Shown: positions 23,701 through 38,700, counted from the stretch's first letter. The stretch is DNA of 64,000 nt from Heliopora coerulea (GCA_030142905.1 JASJOG010000002.1:5713001-5777000); one strand, 5' to 3'. Notes: generated from the letters alone by a model not told the origin. Program-made: numbers and translations.

Positions 23701-26700
23701 CAAGTGATGATGATTCGCCTTGAATAGAAAAAAGAACAATGTAAGCTTTATATCACTTATATATAATATTTTTTTTTTCTTTCACTGGTTTACATATGGT
23801 CAAACGCTTACAACAAATTATTCCACATGCAGAGGAACTATAAAATATAATAGAAATAGACTGAGAATGGGAACTTTGTGCTGGATTATCAATCGTTTCG
23901 ATTTCCGACTGTTTCCTTGAAGACCGCGCCTTATTCAGGATAGCAAATAAATATTAGGGATTTCAAGCAGCAGTACCAGACTTCTACCTATAATAACCAT
24001 TGCTGAAATCCCATATTGCACAACGATTACCCAAACATAATCCTTCCTCACTATCTGAATCGACGTAGTGAAATTTATGAAAACCCGTAAATGGTAAGGT
24101 AACAAGTTGACCTTCAACAGATCCAGATGAGCTTCCCCAAGAAACATCGTAACTCTTATAAAAATTCCACGTGCCGTTTCACAAATGAAAGTAGTGCTTC
24201 CTATGTGAAAATGTTTCAATTCCACATATAAAATGAATATTTCACAGGTGAAATGTATTTTCGTATGTGAATCTTCTGTTTCATATAGGTAATATATGTT
24301 CCCTAGTACGGAATCCGTACGCCTAAATTTTCGACATGAAACTTTGTATCATGTCATTTTACATGTGAATTAGGTCTTTTTACATGCCAAAACGTTCCGT
24401 TTTCATGTGCGAAATTGTTGCAATTCCAATTTTTTTCGCATGTCAAATAACATATGAAATATTTTATATGGAACGTTCGCTTATTTTCTTATGGAGTAAA
24501 TTTCTTCATTTCACCGTTCGGCCACTACGGTTCCAGACACTTACTACGCAAGGATTTGCAGCCAACACGCTCTTGACGAATGGTATGTGAACAATTTCAC
24601 CTACAAGGTAAGAATTGTTAAATCTACAATGATTTTCACATTTCATACCTGCATGACAACAACAATAAAAGCTATAGCAGAAGCAACAATACAAAATACA
24701 ACAACAGCAACAGAAACTGCAACCATACCCAAGCCGTAACTACAGTATAACAACGACAATAATAGCAAGAGTAAAAACTATTTCGTGGACAACTAAGCCA
24801 CTACAGCAACAGTAACAGCAATAACAATGAAAATAACAGTGACAATGATAGTGACAGCGACAGTAACAGTGAAAGTGACAATAACATTGACAGTAGCGAT
24901 GGCACCGACACAATAACAGAATTACTAACGATAATACTGACCGTGACAATAATAATCACAGTAACAGTATAAACCACAGTGAGTAATAACAGTGACAATA
25001 ACGATTACATTGAGAACGATAACAAAAGTGACCGTGGCAGTTATAGTGACAGAAACAGATATTTGTTCTTCAAAGGCACGAATGACGTACACTAACTTTG
25101 AGCAATCTCTATAATGGCAGCGTTCAGAAGTACAAGAACACGTTATTTCTTCAAATACAAAACAGACATCGTAAAATTATTAAAATTTCTTAACTTCACA
25201 CAAGATACATGTACTTGACTTAAAAGTTATTTAATTTGCGCTAAATTCCTTATTTGAATTAGCAGACATAGCTGCTCACCTGTTCCACTCCAGCCGTTTA
25301 TTGATGGTTTTTCTATCCCTAAGAATAAGTTGTATCCTTCCGCACTCCATTCCTACGACAGAATAGGATCTTCAATTGTAATACTGCTGCTATCATTCAG
25401 AAACACCGACAACTGTGCAACACGGTGATTATATATTGCAACTCCGATATTTTATCTCTAAGTTTACTTCATGATGATAAACTTATTTACAAAAGTAGGC
25501 ATTATTATTCAACATAAGGTTCGCTCGCAGGTTTATTACTATCAAAGACTAAAAACTTAAAATAAAATTACATATGTATTCGACTATATAGTCATCTCTA
25601 GGAAAAAAAAACAACTGAAGATGATTGTATAGTCGGAAACGTTTGGAAATTTCTTAAAAACTTCTCGTCTTTAATAGTAACAAGCCTTATTTATTTGAGT
25701 AATTTTCACTATAGAGGCCACTTTATAACATATTTGAAAACAGGTCAGGTTGTCAGGTTTGTTGGCTTAGGTATAATCTTTCTGTATAAGATGAAAACAA
25801 TTCCAAGAAAGGTGTTTATTATAATCAGTTTTTCGATTAATTTGGCTTAATTTTATTTTGATTGTAAGTTTTCGATTCAAACTGAATCATTTTCAGTTTT
25901 TGCCTGTAGATGATTTATTTTGAATCGAAACTATACAACTAAAATAAAATTCTACCATATCAATCGAAAAACTGATCATAATGCACACCTTTCTCGGAAT
26001 AGTTTCATCCTTTATATACTGAAGAAATCAGTTTGAAATGCAATCATTGTACAAAGACGTTTCAAACGTTGAATACAGTTTTAGGTAGATTTGTCAGCAA
26101 AACTTTTAAATATAGCCATGGACGACAGTCATCTACAAAGATTATTTAACACTGGTTTGAGCGACAATTCTGCCACTGTAGTAATCAAAATGAAGTGTTG
26201 GGAGTAAAATTTCAAATCCGAATTAGTGTTTTAGACTTGATTTCCACATGCTACGTGCAACTAGCAACAGCGAGCTGTAACTGGTCTTTTATTGGTGGCA
26301 GAAGGGAGTTTGAAATCAAGCAAAAAATACTAGCGAGGATTTGAAACAGCTTTTCACGCAACTTTAGATATTCGTTGCACTAAGAACAATAATAGCGTAT
26401 ATGTCGAAAAACTCTTCGAACAGAATATATTCCAAGACAGACGAGGAGTGACTTCCATCAAAGCTTTGAATATTGCGCGAAACAAGGCTATGGGAAGTGT
26501 TTGGCAAAAATTGTACCCAATTGCAAAACATGGAAGACATGGCTGGTTTCCAATTCAACAAAAAAGCAGTTTTTTGGAGTAATTGAAGTACACGAAAACA
26601 GAATTCAACGGTCGCAATGTGGCAAGATAAAATAATGTATGGAAGGTGGTCGTATCCTGTTCCTCTTGGACCTGAAATGTTTGAATTTTTACAAGAAAGC

Positions 26701-29700
26701 TAACCGTATTGAGCCTTTCATTAACTTTTCTCCACTCATTTTAGTGCGTGTAAAATTTAATCATTAAGCGCTTGGAATTTCAACATTTACGTCGGTAGAA
26801 TAGGTTGCACTGCGTTAAGGTTGGATTTAATTTGTAGTTAGTTTGCCTTGTGGTTATTGAATGTAGGCACTTCTCTCAGAGTTTCTTTCGGCAAATTAAG
26901 AAGCATATGTATGTAAAGAAATTTTCATAAGGTGTTCGGAAGCAATGTGTAAATGCGGTGAGCTGTACTTAGAAACGATTCCTAAATACAGTTCTTTCTA
27001 ACAATAACTTCTACGTACAATGTTTTCAGAAATAATTTCTACATTTAGTATAGCATAAAGATTTTCTAACCATCCATTCGGTTCGTCGTGGTTTACTTGG
27101 GTTTCTAAATATGCATATGTGACCTAAATAGAGTCATCCAATTGGCCAAAATGGCCTGAATATTTAACGTTGTTTGAAAACGTCTTACGGGAGTGTTGCA
27201 AAACACATTTTCACGACACTTTTGTCCGCTGTATTAACGCGATTTTCATTTATTTTACATTCAAGGGAAGTCAATGTATAACCATTAAATACAACGCATG
27301 AGTAAAAAGCCTTCGTACGATACGAACGGGTATTATTGTCCTAAATTCTAGGCGTAAATAGATTAGTGACAATAAAACTAGGTGTTGACAGAAAAATAGG
27401 GTAACATAGTGTAGCAACTCAGACTAGCAAGCTAAGGGCGGGCCCGTGTGTACCAAACCGACGACACTGGAAACCTGAGGCACTGGATCACCACTGTTCT
27501 ACAACTTGTCGAAAATATAGATTATTGTCTGGCTACAACACATTTACTCCCATCCCTAAATCCATGCTGATGCTAATATCAAAAAGGCCGAAACGTGCAA
27601 CGTGGAAGAAATGGTTCCGTCCCAAGATGTACAATTCATTGCATGATAAAATGTCACGCAACCTCTATTCTTATTTCTGATGTTGCATGCAACCACGTAG
27701 CCGCCGGGCGCTTGTCACAGCCCAAGGCTAAATGCTGATGTTATTCAAACCTGCTTCGCCAACTTCTTGATGCTGGTCTTACATCGGATGCAACTGACGC
27801 GAGCGAAATAAAAAAGCTGTTCGATCTGAATCAATGTACAAGGAGATTCACGTAAGGATCCAGCAAAGTGATCCACAAAATGACCAATTTCTTTTGGTCT
27901 GACGTGCTCATTTAACGTCGCTCGAGTACGGTGTGAACCAGGCTTAATGTTTACATCTACGTATCAAATACCGAGTGTGAAGTTTGTACTGGAAAGCATT
28001 TTCCTGACGTTTTCATACAGACCGAGCGACGAAGAAGCAAGGCCTGTCCAGAAAAACCCGAAAGCATATACTTTTCCGTATAGCCTGCACCAAATACAGT
28101 AGGTTAACAAAGAATTAATAATACGGCTTTTGGTTCTTTCGTTCGTCGCTGTCAACGAACTCCTTGTTTTACGAGGTAGCAGCTCAGGTTTACTTGCTTG
28201 TTTTTACCTATTACTTCGTGTTTTTTGTATCTATTCATCATTCTTTCTGCTGAAACTTGCCGATCTGTACATGAAACTTTTTGTACGGCTGGGCAGCCAA
28301 TCAGCGAGCGTTTTTTCGCCAACAGACCCGGATAACGTCCTCAACCTTACATTAAACCAGTGCAATACTCTTTGCCTGCACTCAAAGCAAAACATGCTGT
28401 GCACCATAATATCTCAGTCAGTATATACAAAACCAGTGAACTATATTTAATGTTTTTAATGAAAGCCTATGACATACATACCATCGCACTGACATGCCAA
28501 GGTTTATCAACAAAGACATCTTCTTGAAATCGTCTAAAAACAAACACGTTGACAAATAGATGTCGAAAAAGTTAGGAGCGAATGTTTTTCAATCTCAAGA
28601 GATTCACGCCACCAATCAATGGAGGTAAACGAACCTATTGTCGCTAGGGATCAACATAAAGACTTTTCAAAGGACACAGTTTTCTAAAAATCTAAAACGA
28701 GATTTCGCTAATCGTTCTCTGCCTCCTCAACATTGCCTTGATCTTATGGGAAATATTTTGCTTGCTAATACCTGAAATGCCTCAAAATTGCACTTTTGCC
28801 ACTGCTTATGTATTTTTGTCGACAGAGTCTTGTAAATTTTTATGATGTTTTTAAATTCTATATTATTAATCCCTGTAATCCTTGCTAATATATCTTATAC
28901 TATCAAATTTCCTGCAAATCCATTTCACTTTTTAACGGAAGATGGACATAAAAAATGTCATTTCAATACTTATGGCGATATTTTACTTCTAAATTTCTCA
29001 TGGATATTCCTTTTCATTTAGATTAATACATTTCCCATTCACATGATGAAACAATGTATGCTAAAAACATTAATTTTAACGCCAGATTATCGCTGTTGCT
29101 TTCATTCGCGTTTTATAGGTCTGCCTCTTCATGGCGAAAGCTTGAATATCGTTGTTTCAGTTACCCGTGAAACGTGGTATCCAGAGTACTGAACAGCAGG
29201 GAACCGAAAACGCTCCATAATGCCAGCCCTCCTTCAACCCAGGATACTGCTAACACATGACCATCTGGACTAAAACAGAGGTTGTCCACAGCTTCTACAA
29301 ATTTATGGCAATCTTATTGCATTCTGCTAAGGATAACGACTTCTATATATTCAAAATACTCATCAATAATTCATAAAGAAAACACAAAAGAAATTGACTC
29401 CTGACTGAATTACATAAACTTTTTCTTCGATTTTCTACGTTAAAATTTCCTGACGCTTAAAAATAGCCGGTAAGAATGGCAACGTAAACGCACTCGTATC
29501 TTAACTTATCTTATGCGCCCGTCAAAACTATAAAAGTTAGATACCGTAAATCTCCGTTTGTAGGCGGTGAAATTAAGGATCTGATGAAGAAAAGGGACAA
29601 GTTGCACAAAATAGCACGTCAGACTAAGAATGCCTGTGACTGGGACAGCTTTCGTCGGGCTCGTGATGTGGTAAAAGAGCAGCTGAGGGAAGCAGAAAGG

Positions 29701-32700
29701 AGATATGTTCATGATGAAATTTATAGGAATAAAGAACCAAATGCAATGTGGAAGGTTATCCGAAGCTGCGTGCCGCGTAAAGAAATGTCACAGCCTGTGT
29801 ATACCAAGGATATGAAGGAATTGGCCGATGAATTTAACAAATTTTATACTTCAGTTGGGGCCAGAGTTGCTGATGAGGCTAAAGTGTTAAGTGCTAAGGG
29901 TAATCTCGCCTTTTTACGACAAAATAATCCTGTATTAAGAGACGAAGCGGATGAATTTCAATTCCGTCGTGTAACATCGTATGAAATACGTAAAATTGTA
30001 AACTCTCTTCCAACAAATAAGGCCCCTGGAATAGATAAAGTTTCACTCGCTGCTGTAAAAGACGCCCTACCTATTATCCTTCCCGCGCTGACTGAGATTG
30101 TGAACTGCTCCTTATTAACTTCAGTATTTCCAGCAGCTTGGAAACATTCAGAAGTAATTCCAATTCTCAAAGAAGGGGATCATGAAACGCCGAATGACAA
30201 TCGCCCTGTATCCTTACTGCCTGTGGCCTCGAAGGTATGTGAAAGTGTTGCACTGAACCAATTAATGGAATACATGTCTCAGGAAAAGAGTCTCACGGAC
30301 CATCAAAGCGGAAACAAGAAGTTACATTCAACTGAAACGCTTAATATATTTGTATCAGATATGATTCTCGAGGCTATAGATAGGAAAGAGTTAACGGCGG
30401 TGGTGTTGTTGGACCTATCAAAGGCGTTTGACAGTATTGAACATTCACTGCTGTTTGAGAAACTGCATTCCTTGGGTGTATCCAGGAAGGCCGTTGCTTG
30501 GTTTAAGAGTTATCTTTCAGAAAGAAGGCAGTCAGTGCGACTTGGTCATATACTTTCCGAAGCTCGCACGATCACACATGGAGTGCCTCAGGGCTCCATA
30601 CTTGGCCCGGCATTATTTAACATCTATATTAACGACCTTCCTAATGTTCCTACAGTTTGTCCTTTGGAATCGTACGTCGATGATTCAAAAATGTATTTGT
30701 CATTTTCATTGAAAAACATCAGTGCTGGGGGAACCCAGTTTAAGGACGATTTAAAGAGAGTTGCTGCATGGTGTTGCTCTAGTAGCCTACTCATCAACCC
30801 TGGAAAAACTAAACTCGTTCTATTTGGTACCCCACAAATGTTAAGTCAGGTTCAGGACTTTCGAGTACCCTTCCTTGGAAAGATACTACGACCCGTTTCT
30901 TCAGCGAAAGATTTAGGGATGGAGTTTGACAAAAGCCTGAGTTATGATGAACATATTGTCCAAGTAGTCTCCAAATGCACAGTCCCTTTGTCAAATTAAT
31001 CGAGTCAAACACATTTTGGACAATCGAACCTTAAAAATGATTATAAATGCCTTAGTTTTTAGTAAACTATATTATTGTTCCTCAGTGTGGGCAAATACTT
31101 CCACGAAGAACATAGCTAAACTACAGAGCGTACAAAATTTTGCTGCTAGAATCGTCACAGGTATAAGAAAGTATGATCATATCACGCCTGCACTGAAACA
31201 ATTAGATTGGTTGCCTGTTGATTATATGTTGAAATACAAAGATGCTGTTATGACATTTAAGTGTTTGAATGACTTAGCTCCATCATATCTTGCCAGAAGA
31301 TTTGTATCTAGGTCGCAAACACATGACCGAGACACAAGATGTAAAAACAAGTTGCAGATTCCCCTCTATCGAACTGCATCGGGGCAGCGTTCTTTTTTAT
31401 ATAGGGCGACTAAATTATGGAACGAACTTGAGGATGATATTAAGAATATTTCTAACATCGAAACTTTTAAGATTTTAATAAAGAACAAATTATATAACGA
31501 GTTTTGGAATAGTTGCATGAATAGTTAACTTTTTAACTTTTTAACTTTTTATCTTTTTATTAATTGTAATGTATAGTTTAAATTCACGTAGGTTGAGTAA
31601 TTAATGATGTTAATGTAAATATAGATTTGTAATGCACATAATTATGAATTGTAATTATTTCTGAAAAGCCATAGTGGAGAAATAAAATTACTTTACTTAC
31701 ATACTTAAGAAAATGGGTGCAGTATTCCAATCCGCCGCTCATATTGTACTCTGTTACTTAACAAATAGTAAATAGTGAGCCGTACTTCTTTTTCTGAATT
31801 GAAAAAGCCTCAAAGACAAGGAAACTACTTTCTGTTTGTTCATAATTATATATACGAAAACTCCTAGCCGTGTCTCAGTAGCTCAGAGGTCAGAGTACCG
31901 ATACGTAGATTCGGAGACCTTGGGTTCGATTCCCGGCTGGGGCAGTCAGAGTTTTCGTATATATAATTATGATCGTATCAAAATCCTCTCTTCATATATA
32001 AATGTTGTTTAAAAGCCTCCTGTATACAAGAGTCGTGTATCACTCCGCTACTTGAGGAAGTCGCCTGAGAGGCTCCACTCTACGTTGTGAAGATGAGACG
32101 TCTTCCGGTTAGAGAATTGAGAATGGTGGCCAATTCAGTATATATGAAAACTTCTGACTGTCCTAACCTTGTCTCAGTAGCTCAGAGGTCAGAGCACCGA
32201 TACGTAGATTCGGAGACCTTGGCTTCGATTCTCGGCTGGGGCAGTCAGAGTTTTCGTATGTATAATTATGATCGTATCAAAATCCTCTCTTCATATATAA
32301 ATGTTTCTATTTGTTATGAAATAAGTAATTTTTCCTCGAATTTTTCCGACGTCCAATGGCGTAGCTACATACGGGTCTACCGGACCTAGGACCGCATGAA
32401 AACCGCATTGTACCAGCAAAAAATATTGCAAAAAGATGTAACAGATTGTTATTTGCATCTCTCGTTGATAGTCGTTAAAAGAAACAAGAAAGATTTTAAA
32501 ACAACGCATAAACTGATGTGTAACTGGACATTTTTCCTGAAATCGAATTATATCAGCACGCGGAAGTTTCGATGGTTTCGAGTGGGTTCCGACCAGTGCA
32601 TTAGACAGTTGCCATTAAAGTGTATTGCAGAAGGCGTTGATTTAAACGTAATTGCTTTTGTTCGATTTTTCAATTTGTGAAATTCAAGTTAAACCTAACA

Positions 32701-35700
32701 CGAAAAGAAGAACAGATTCAGCAGAAAGTGGTAATACCGAAACTAGCAGCGAAAAACTAAACTGTTAGAAGAGGAATAAACTTTTTTTTCTCCGACAAAT
32801 TTTTCAAAAATGTAGAGGATATGCTACATATTGCACATTCAACATTATAAACATTAAACATTTTAGACCCGTACCCTTGTGCCCACATGAAAATTACATC
32901 CTGGCTATGCCACTGCCGACGTTGTTCATGCCCCTGTACCCTGATACAAAATGAAACTGACTTTAGCCGTGTCTCTGCACTCTGAGAAGATAAGGAGATT
33001 CGTCCAATCAGAGCGTGCGTAAGATGTTTGTTCTTTTACAAAGTTTTTCAGAAACCAACTCGCGACTGCTTAACACTACCATACACATAATACATCCGTT
33101 GCCCAGGCGATGATCAGGTAATCAGAAAACAAAACGAACGAAAAGACAGACAGGGGGAGATACACAGACATACACACGACAAGTCGGACTGTTGAACTAT
33201 CGGGAAAAAGGACAGACCGACAGATATGCGGACAAACCAGATCGCGAAAGGCAATCAACGTGTACAAATAAGGAATAAAACTTTTTTCAAGCCTAATGGG
33301 GGACTTAACGGATCTGGAGAGAAAACGTGCAGTCGATATGGACAGCGGTTGTCCAAAAGTCTGGAATAATTATCACGCTCAAAAATTTCATGTTTTGTGG
33401 AGATGACTAAGGGTCTCACTTTATACCAAACAATCATAATTATCGCTTATAAGCAGAAATTAACATAAACTATTTCACGTTGACAGGGTCTTGAAAGTTT
33501 CAGTGAATACCAAAAGTGACTAACTTATCTTGAAGACTGCAAATACACTTTGCCTGTCTTCCTTATCCCCTTTAGACTGCCTACGAAATGCGTTCCAAGT
33601 AAATCAGGTTGTATATCCTGCGTTTTCTCCGGTCAGCACGTGATTTTATCATTAATGTTTTTGAAGAAATTGTGCGCAAGTGCGCTCTTTTCTCTTTGCA
33701 AATTTTCACGATTCTTTTTATGACTTACCTTTGAGCAAACCATGTTAAATTGTACTTTACATTCAATTCAAAAAGGATACTCAGCATGTGATTGTTCTGA
33801 AGTTCAATTTTGTGTGAAAACTGCAAGGCTCCAGTCACCTCATCAAACGAATATACCATACATCCTCCACTGAAAAAATACAGTAATTCTAATTCTAATC
33901 AAAATTATTTCACAAGGGTAATTTATACATCTTTACCTTTTAAAAAAGTATTCTCCCAAATAGCCCTTTATTTATTTTATTTATGAGTAATTGAATATTG
34001 TAGGTTTATATTATAATAAACACAGAACACATAAACATACTTTACAGATAACAATAGATCTGAGGGACATAGAATTATAACAAGTACAAACCAGAGAGTA
34101 TTTACAACGAACACATGAGAAATGACCAAGATGATCAACATGAAACTTTAGTTCGAGGAAAAAGGATTTTATTCGTCGTTTAAAGGAGGGGAGAATATAA
34201 TTGTTGATGATATTCAAGTCGGTTGGTAATGAGTTAAATAGCATTGCTCAGCTATAAAATAATTTGGATTTCCCAAGTTCTGATCTAAGAGATGATAATT
34301 TTAAATCTGTTACAGAAGCTCGCGTACTTACACTATGGGCATCCTCACAGAAAGTGAACAAGTTGCGGATTTCCAGTGGAGTTGAGGATCGCAAGTAATT
34401 GAAGACTAATAATACTTTCCTCATCTTAATAAGACTGTGAACTGGAATCCAATTTAACGCACGAAAAAGTCCCACGAAGGGAATTTCGATCGACTGGTCT
34501 AAAATAAGCCTTGTAGCCCTCTTTTGTAGTTTCAGAAGATCATCAAGAGGCTCGCATCTAGCAATACTACAGATAGTATAGCAGTACATCAGGTGGGGAT
34601 AGATTAAACTATAATAAAATCTTATTCGGGAACTTCGATGAAGTCAGTTGAGGTTACGTTTAAATAAATGACGTAAAGAGCTAATTATATTCAAAATATT
34701 GGCAACTTGGTAGTCCTTTTCGAGATGCTTATCAAATGCAACCCCAAGAAGATCGCCACAATTAATACTCTCGATTAAATTGCCATTGAGTTCAATAGTA
34801 AGAGAGTCTGGATTTGGAGCTTTTCGGGAAGAGCAAATAATCATAGATCAGGGCCAGCGGAGCCGGTCCGGTTGCCCGGCCATGGCCGGATCAACTTTCG
34901 AGAAAAATGGATTTTTTTAAAAGAATTCTTTCAAAAAATAGGGGGTTTTTTATTTATTACGGTCGATTTTTTGCCCTACAATGTAACAGAAATATAATAC
35001 TTTTGGTCTGAAAATATTGTAAATCGCGTTTTAGAGGTGTTAAATTTGCAAAATTTTCCGGGGGAGCATGCCCCAGGACCCCCCTAGATCCGAGCGCCTT
35101 CGGCGCTCGTAGCTCCCACTTGCGGTGCTCGCAGTCTCCCACTTGGCCGGACCATCTTATACGTGCTTCCGCTGGCCCTGTAAATTTGATTTTTTTTTCA
35201 ATTTAGAATCATACGGTTTATATTAACCCACTTTGATACATCCTTCAAATCGGTTTTTAAGTTTTTATTGATAATTATTTCACTAGGTCCGCGGGTAAGT
35301 TAGGTAGTATCATTGGCAAGAATGAAGGAGATGGATAGTTTAATTGAAAGAGGTAGATCATTTATAAACATCAAAAATAGCAATGGTCCAAGAATAGAGA
35401 GACAGCACTTAATTTGAACTTGTTGAGTACGTCCCAATAAGTACAAGGTAAACCAATTCACGGCAGTTGGGCTGATACCATACATGGTAAGTTTGCGAAG
35501 CAGAATGTCATGATTAACCAGGTCTAAAGCTTTTGAAAAGTCCAGAAGTAGTACACTATTAAGGTCAACATCATCTATGGCATTAACTAGGTATTCATAG
35601 ATCGTAATCAAAGATTTTTCACATGAATGTTTATTTCTCAAACCATGTTGATGTTTAGACAGAATATTGCTATCGTTTAGATAGGTGAAATAATTCGTGT

Positions 35701-38700
35701 ATACGTGCCGCTCAAGAACTTTTGAAAGCACAGGTAAAATTGAAATTGGTCGATAGTTACCTCTTGCCTCACTTTCGCCGGTTTTGAAATCAGGAATTAC
35801 TCTTGCCTACTTCCATTGTTATGGGAAGATGGCTTTTTGTATGCTTAAACGGCATAATGTAGCTATTTTATAAGATATTACTTTTTAGCAACCTTAATAA
35901 AATATGATGGAATCCCATCCAGGTCAGTTGCTTTAGAAGTCTCGATATCAGCAAGCAACCTTTCAAACTCTTCGTTTGAAATAGGGGGAATAACCAATTC
36001 CGTCGAGCGCTCAGTTCTTGAGAATTCAAAGAATAATAGTGCTTTAAGCATGCCAAATTAAGATGGTTCGCAATATTGGTAAAGTAAGAGTTGAAAAAAT
36101 TACAAATATCATTAAGGTCATTATAAATTACTCCATCAATAGTAAGAGAAGTTGGTGCAGTTGGTTTACCAGAAGGCAGGATGTTCCACAGTCGTCTTGA
36201 GTTATCGCTGTTGTCATTTAAGAGTTCGTTATAGTACGTGCTCTTTGAGTGTTTGATTAAATTAACTGTTTTATTAAGCCACTTTTTATAAAGTATCCAG
36301 ACGTGTGGATCATTAGTTTTCGTTGACTTACTGAGAAATCTATCTCTTAGGCGCACTGCTTGACGAATATCTTCGTTAAGTCAACCCGGTAAACTTTTAG
36401 ATTTAACACGTCGTTTTGTTAATGGAGCGTGCTTATTCAGGATCAAAATAAAGAAACTTTGCCATATATAAAGAAGACTATCAGATCGTCATTGCCCTCA
36501 TATACATTTAGTTGAAAGGTTTTAAGATTGGCACAGAATTTGGTACTGTCAAAATGATCACGTTTCCGAAAGACTATGGTTCGATTGTCCCTTTTTATCT
36601 TGAGTACTCGAGGACTGATTTTCTAGTAATGAAAACTGGCAGACGGTCACTTAGTCCGACTTGTAATACTCCGGATTCTAGAACTGTCTCACTATGAGAA
36701 GTGTACACGCGATCAATAATTGTTCCGGATAATGGTCGGGTAATAGTATTAATAAGCTCTCTTAACTGACATCTAGACAAGATAGTGGCGAGAGGTTAAT
36801 ATTCTTGTTTTGCCAGGACATTTACATTAAAATTTCCTAGTATAAAAATCTCCTTCTTTGTTTCGTCAGCAATAGCAAGCATATGATCAAGATCATCCCG
36901 CCAAGCGGTAGTAGTGTCAGACTGGTAGACAAAGCATATAAGAAAAGGTTTCGAGTGGGGAAATTGGAACTCTATCCAAATATTCTCAAGTCTGTGGTCC
37001 GTGTCTGCTATAAGGACATCAGGAATTAGTTTAGCACTTATACCACGCGGAATATAAACAAGAATGCTACCATCCAAGTCATAACAAGCAGGTGTGACGA
37101 ACAGCGCAACAACAAAGGATAAAGTCAACTACTTTTGATCATAATTCATTCGTTCCTTCGTTCCTTCGTTCGTTCGTCCCTCCGTCCCTCCGTCCCTCCG
37201 TCCCCCCTCTCTCCCTTCCTTCGTCCCTCCGTCCCCCCTCTCTCCCTTCCTTCGTCCCTCCGTCCTTCACTCCGTCCCTCCGTCCCTCCGTCCTTCACTC
37301 CGTCCCTCCGTCCCTCCGTCCCTCCGTCCCTCCGTCCCTCCGTCCTTCCGTCCCTCCGTCCCTCCCTCCCTCCTATCGATCGAAACTCCGAGTTTGACGA
37401 ATCAGGTGTTGACTGCTAACGATGTAATTACAACCAGCTGCTCGAAAAGAACTACGATAACTAAGAACGAATTCAACAACGAATGAACCAACAATAGGAC
37501 CTCTCCTCTTACACTTTTCCAGATATCCTCTAGTAATATACGTAATGTTTATTAATAGCTTAGTTATTAAAAAAAATTTTCTTTAATTATATTGACAGTC
37601 CGCTCAGTCAATATAACTGCAAATGTTCCGCATTAATAAACACTTCCTGTACAAATAATCTAGAATGTTCTGCAGCTATTTAAGTAAATAATATGATTTT
37701 GTATTTATAACCGTCTGTTATAATGCACTCTAACAGACGGTCTCTAGCTAGAACCGTCTATTATAATGCACTGTTATTTGTAGCTTGTTACGTCCTTAGG
37801 ACCTATTTAATTTACTTATATCAACGCTTCCAACCCAACTAGACCTTCGCAACAATGGTATGGTATGTGGTACCACGTTAAACCTGGTTTTCCCCTACGT
37901 ATAATTAAGAAATACCGAATGGATTTGGGTGCTTGGATACCGTGATGTAAGCACGCGAGATGTTGCGAGACTTCAGAAAAACGTATAAAAACACAAGCCT
38001 CAAGGCGAGTGTTTTAATTTTGACGAAGGTATTAACAATTTTAGGGTACTTTTGGAATGAAAAGGTCTCTATCTTAAAGTTCACCTAACTTTTTAGGGAA
38101 AGATAATTCAGATTCTGTTCACATTTCAAAAATAATATTATCTTATGATACATGTATGAAAATCATGGGGTTTATGTTTTTTTTCGATTACGTCATCGTG
38201 ACGTCAACCGCACATCACCAAACAGTATAACTTTATGCACATATATCACCCACAGTTTGTCCAGGCTAGTTCTGAAATTTGTGAAGCCCTGGGAGTATGT
38301 ATGCTGATTCTAACCTCCAATGCAAGGGGAGAGTGTGCGGGAAACTATAAGTATGTATGAACACCTTTAAAATTAGTTCAGTTTTTGTTGCACCATCGGT
38401 ACCTCGACGGCAGCAGCCGGCAATAAGGTCTTTCCAAGCATGAAGAGTAAATATTAAGGTGTCGCCGAGACAATTACTGTACCGTCATTTGTGCAAACTA
38501 TGAACTTACTGTGTACAGCCATAGGCTAGGACACGGAACTTGTGGTTGACCTTCACGCATCTGGCATGCCTCAAATCTCGAGCCCAGATGGCTAAAACAT
38601 CCTTTAAAAAAAACACACATCTCACTGTTGTATTTCACAGCAGACGAACACAATCTGGTGAGAAACAAGCAACTACATGTCAACACACGCCATCCTTTAT

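Larger units (their letters stand above)
29515..31705 (+). mobile_element. LINE A: CR1/L2-like non-LTR retrotransposon, 5'-truncated
   Basis: Contains a nearly intact reverse transcriptase (29584-30999) and C-terminal region (31016-31528), then a 3' UTR with tandem ACTTTTTA units near 31526-31555 and AATAAAATTACTTTACTTAC near 31681-31700. There is no endonuclease. It lies antisense in the RIC1 intron between exons 8 and 9. Confidence 0.85.

Noticed and set aside
24740..24998. Cys/His-rich or Leu/Ser-rich small proteins
   Set aside because: Produced by a degenerate six-base repeat, and open in several frames.
31868..32244. Functional tRNA genes
   Set aside because: The A and B boxes are good, but the copies sit in tandem repeats with inverted flanks and the stems are imperfect. 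The same holds for 22728-22800, 41200-41290 and 55873-55946.
37135..37419. Pro/Ser-rich 94-codon protein
   Set aside because: It is the translation of a CCGTCCCT minisatellite.
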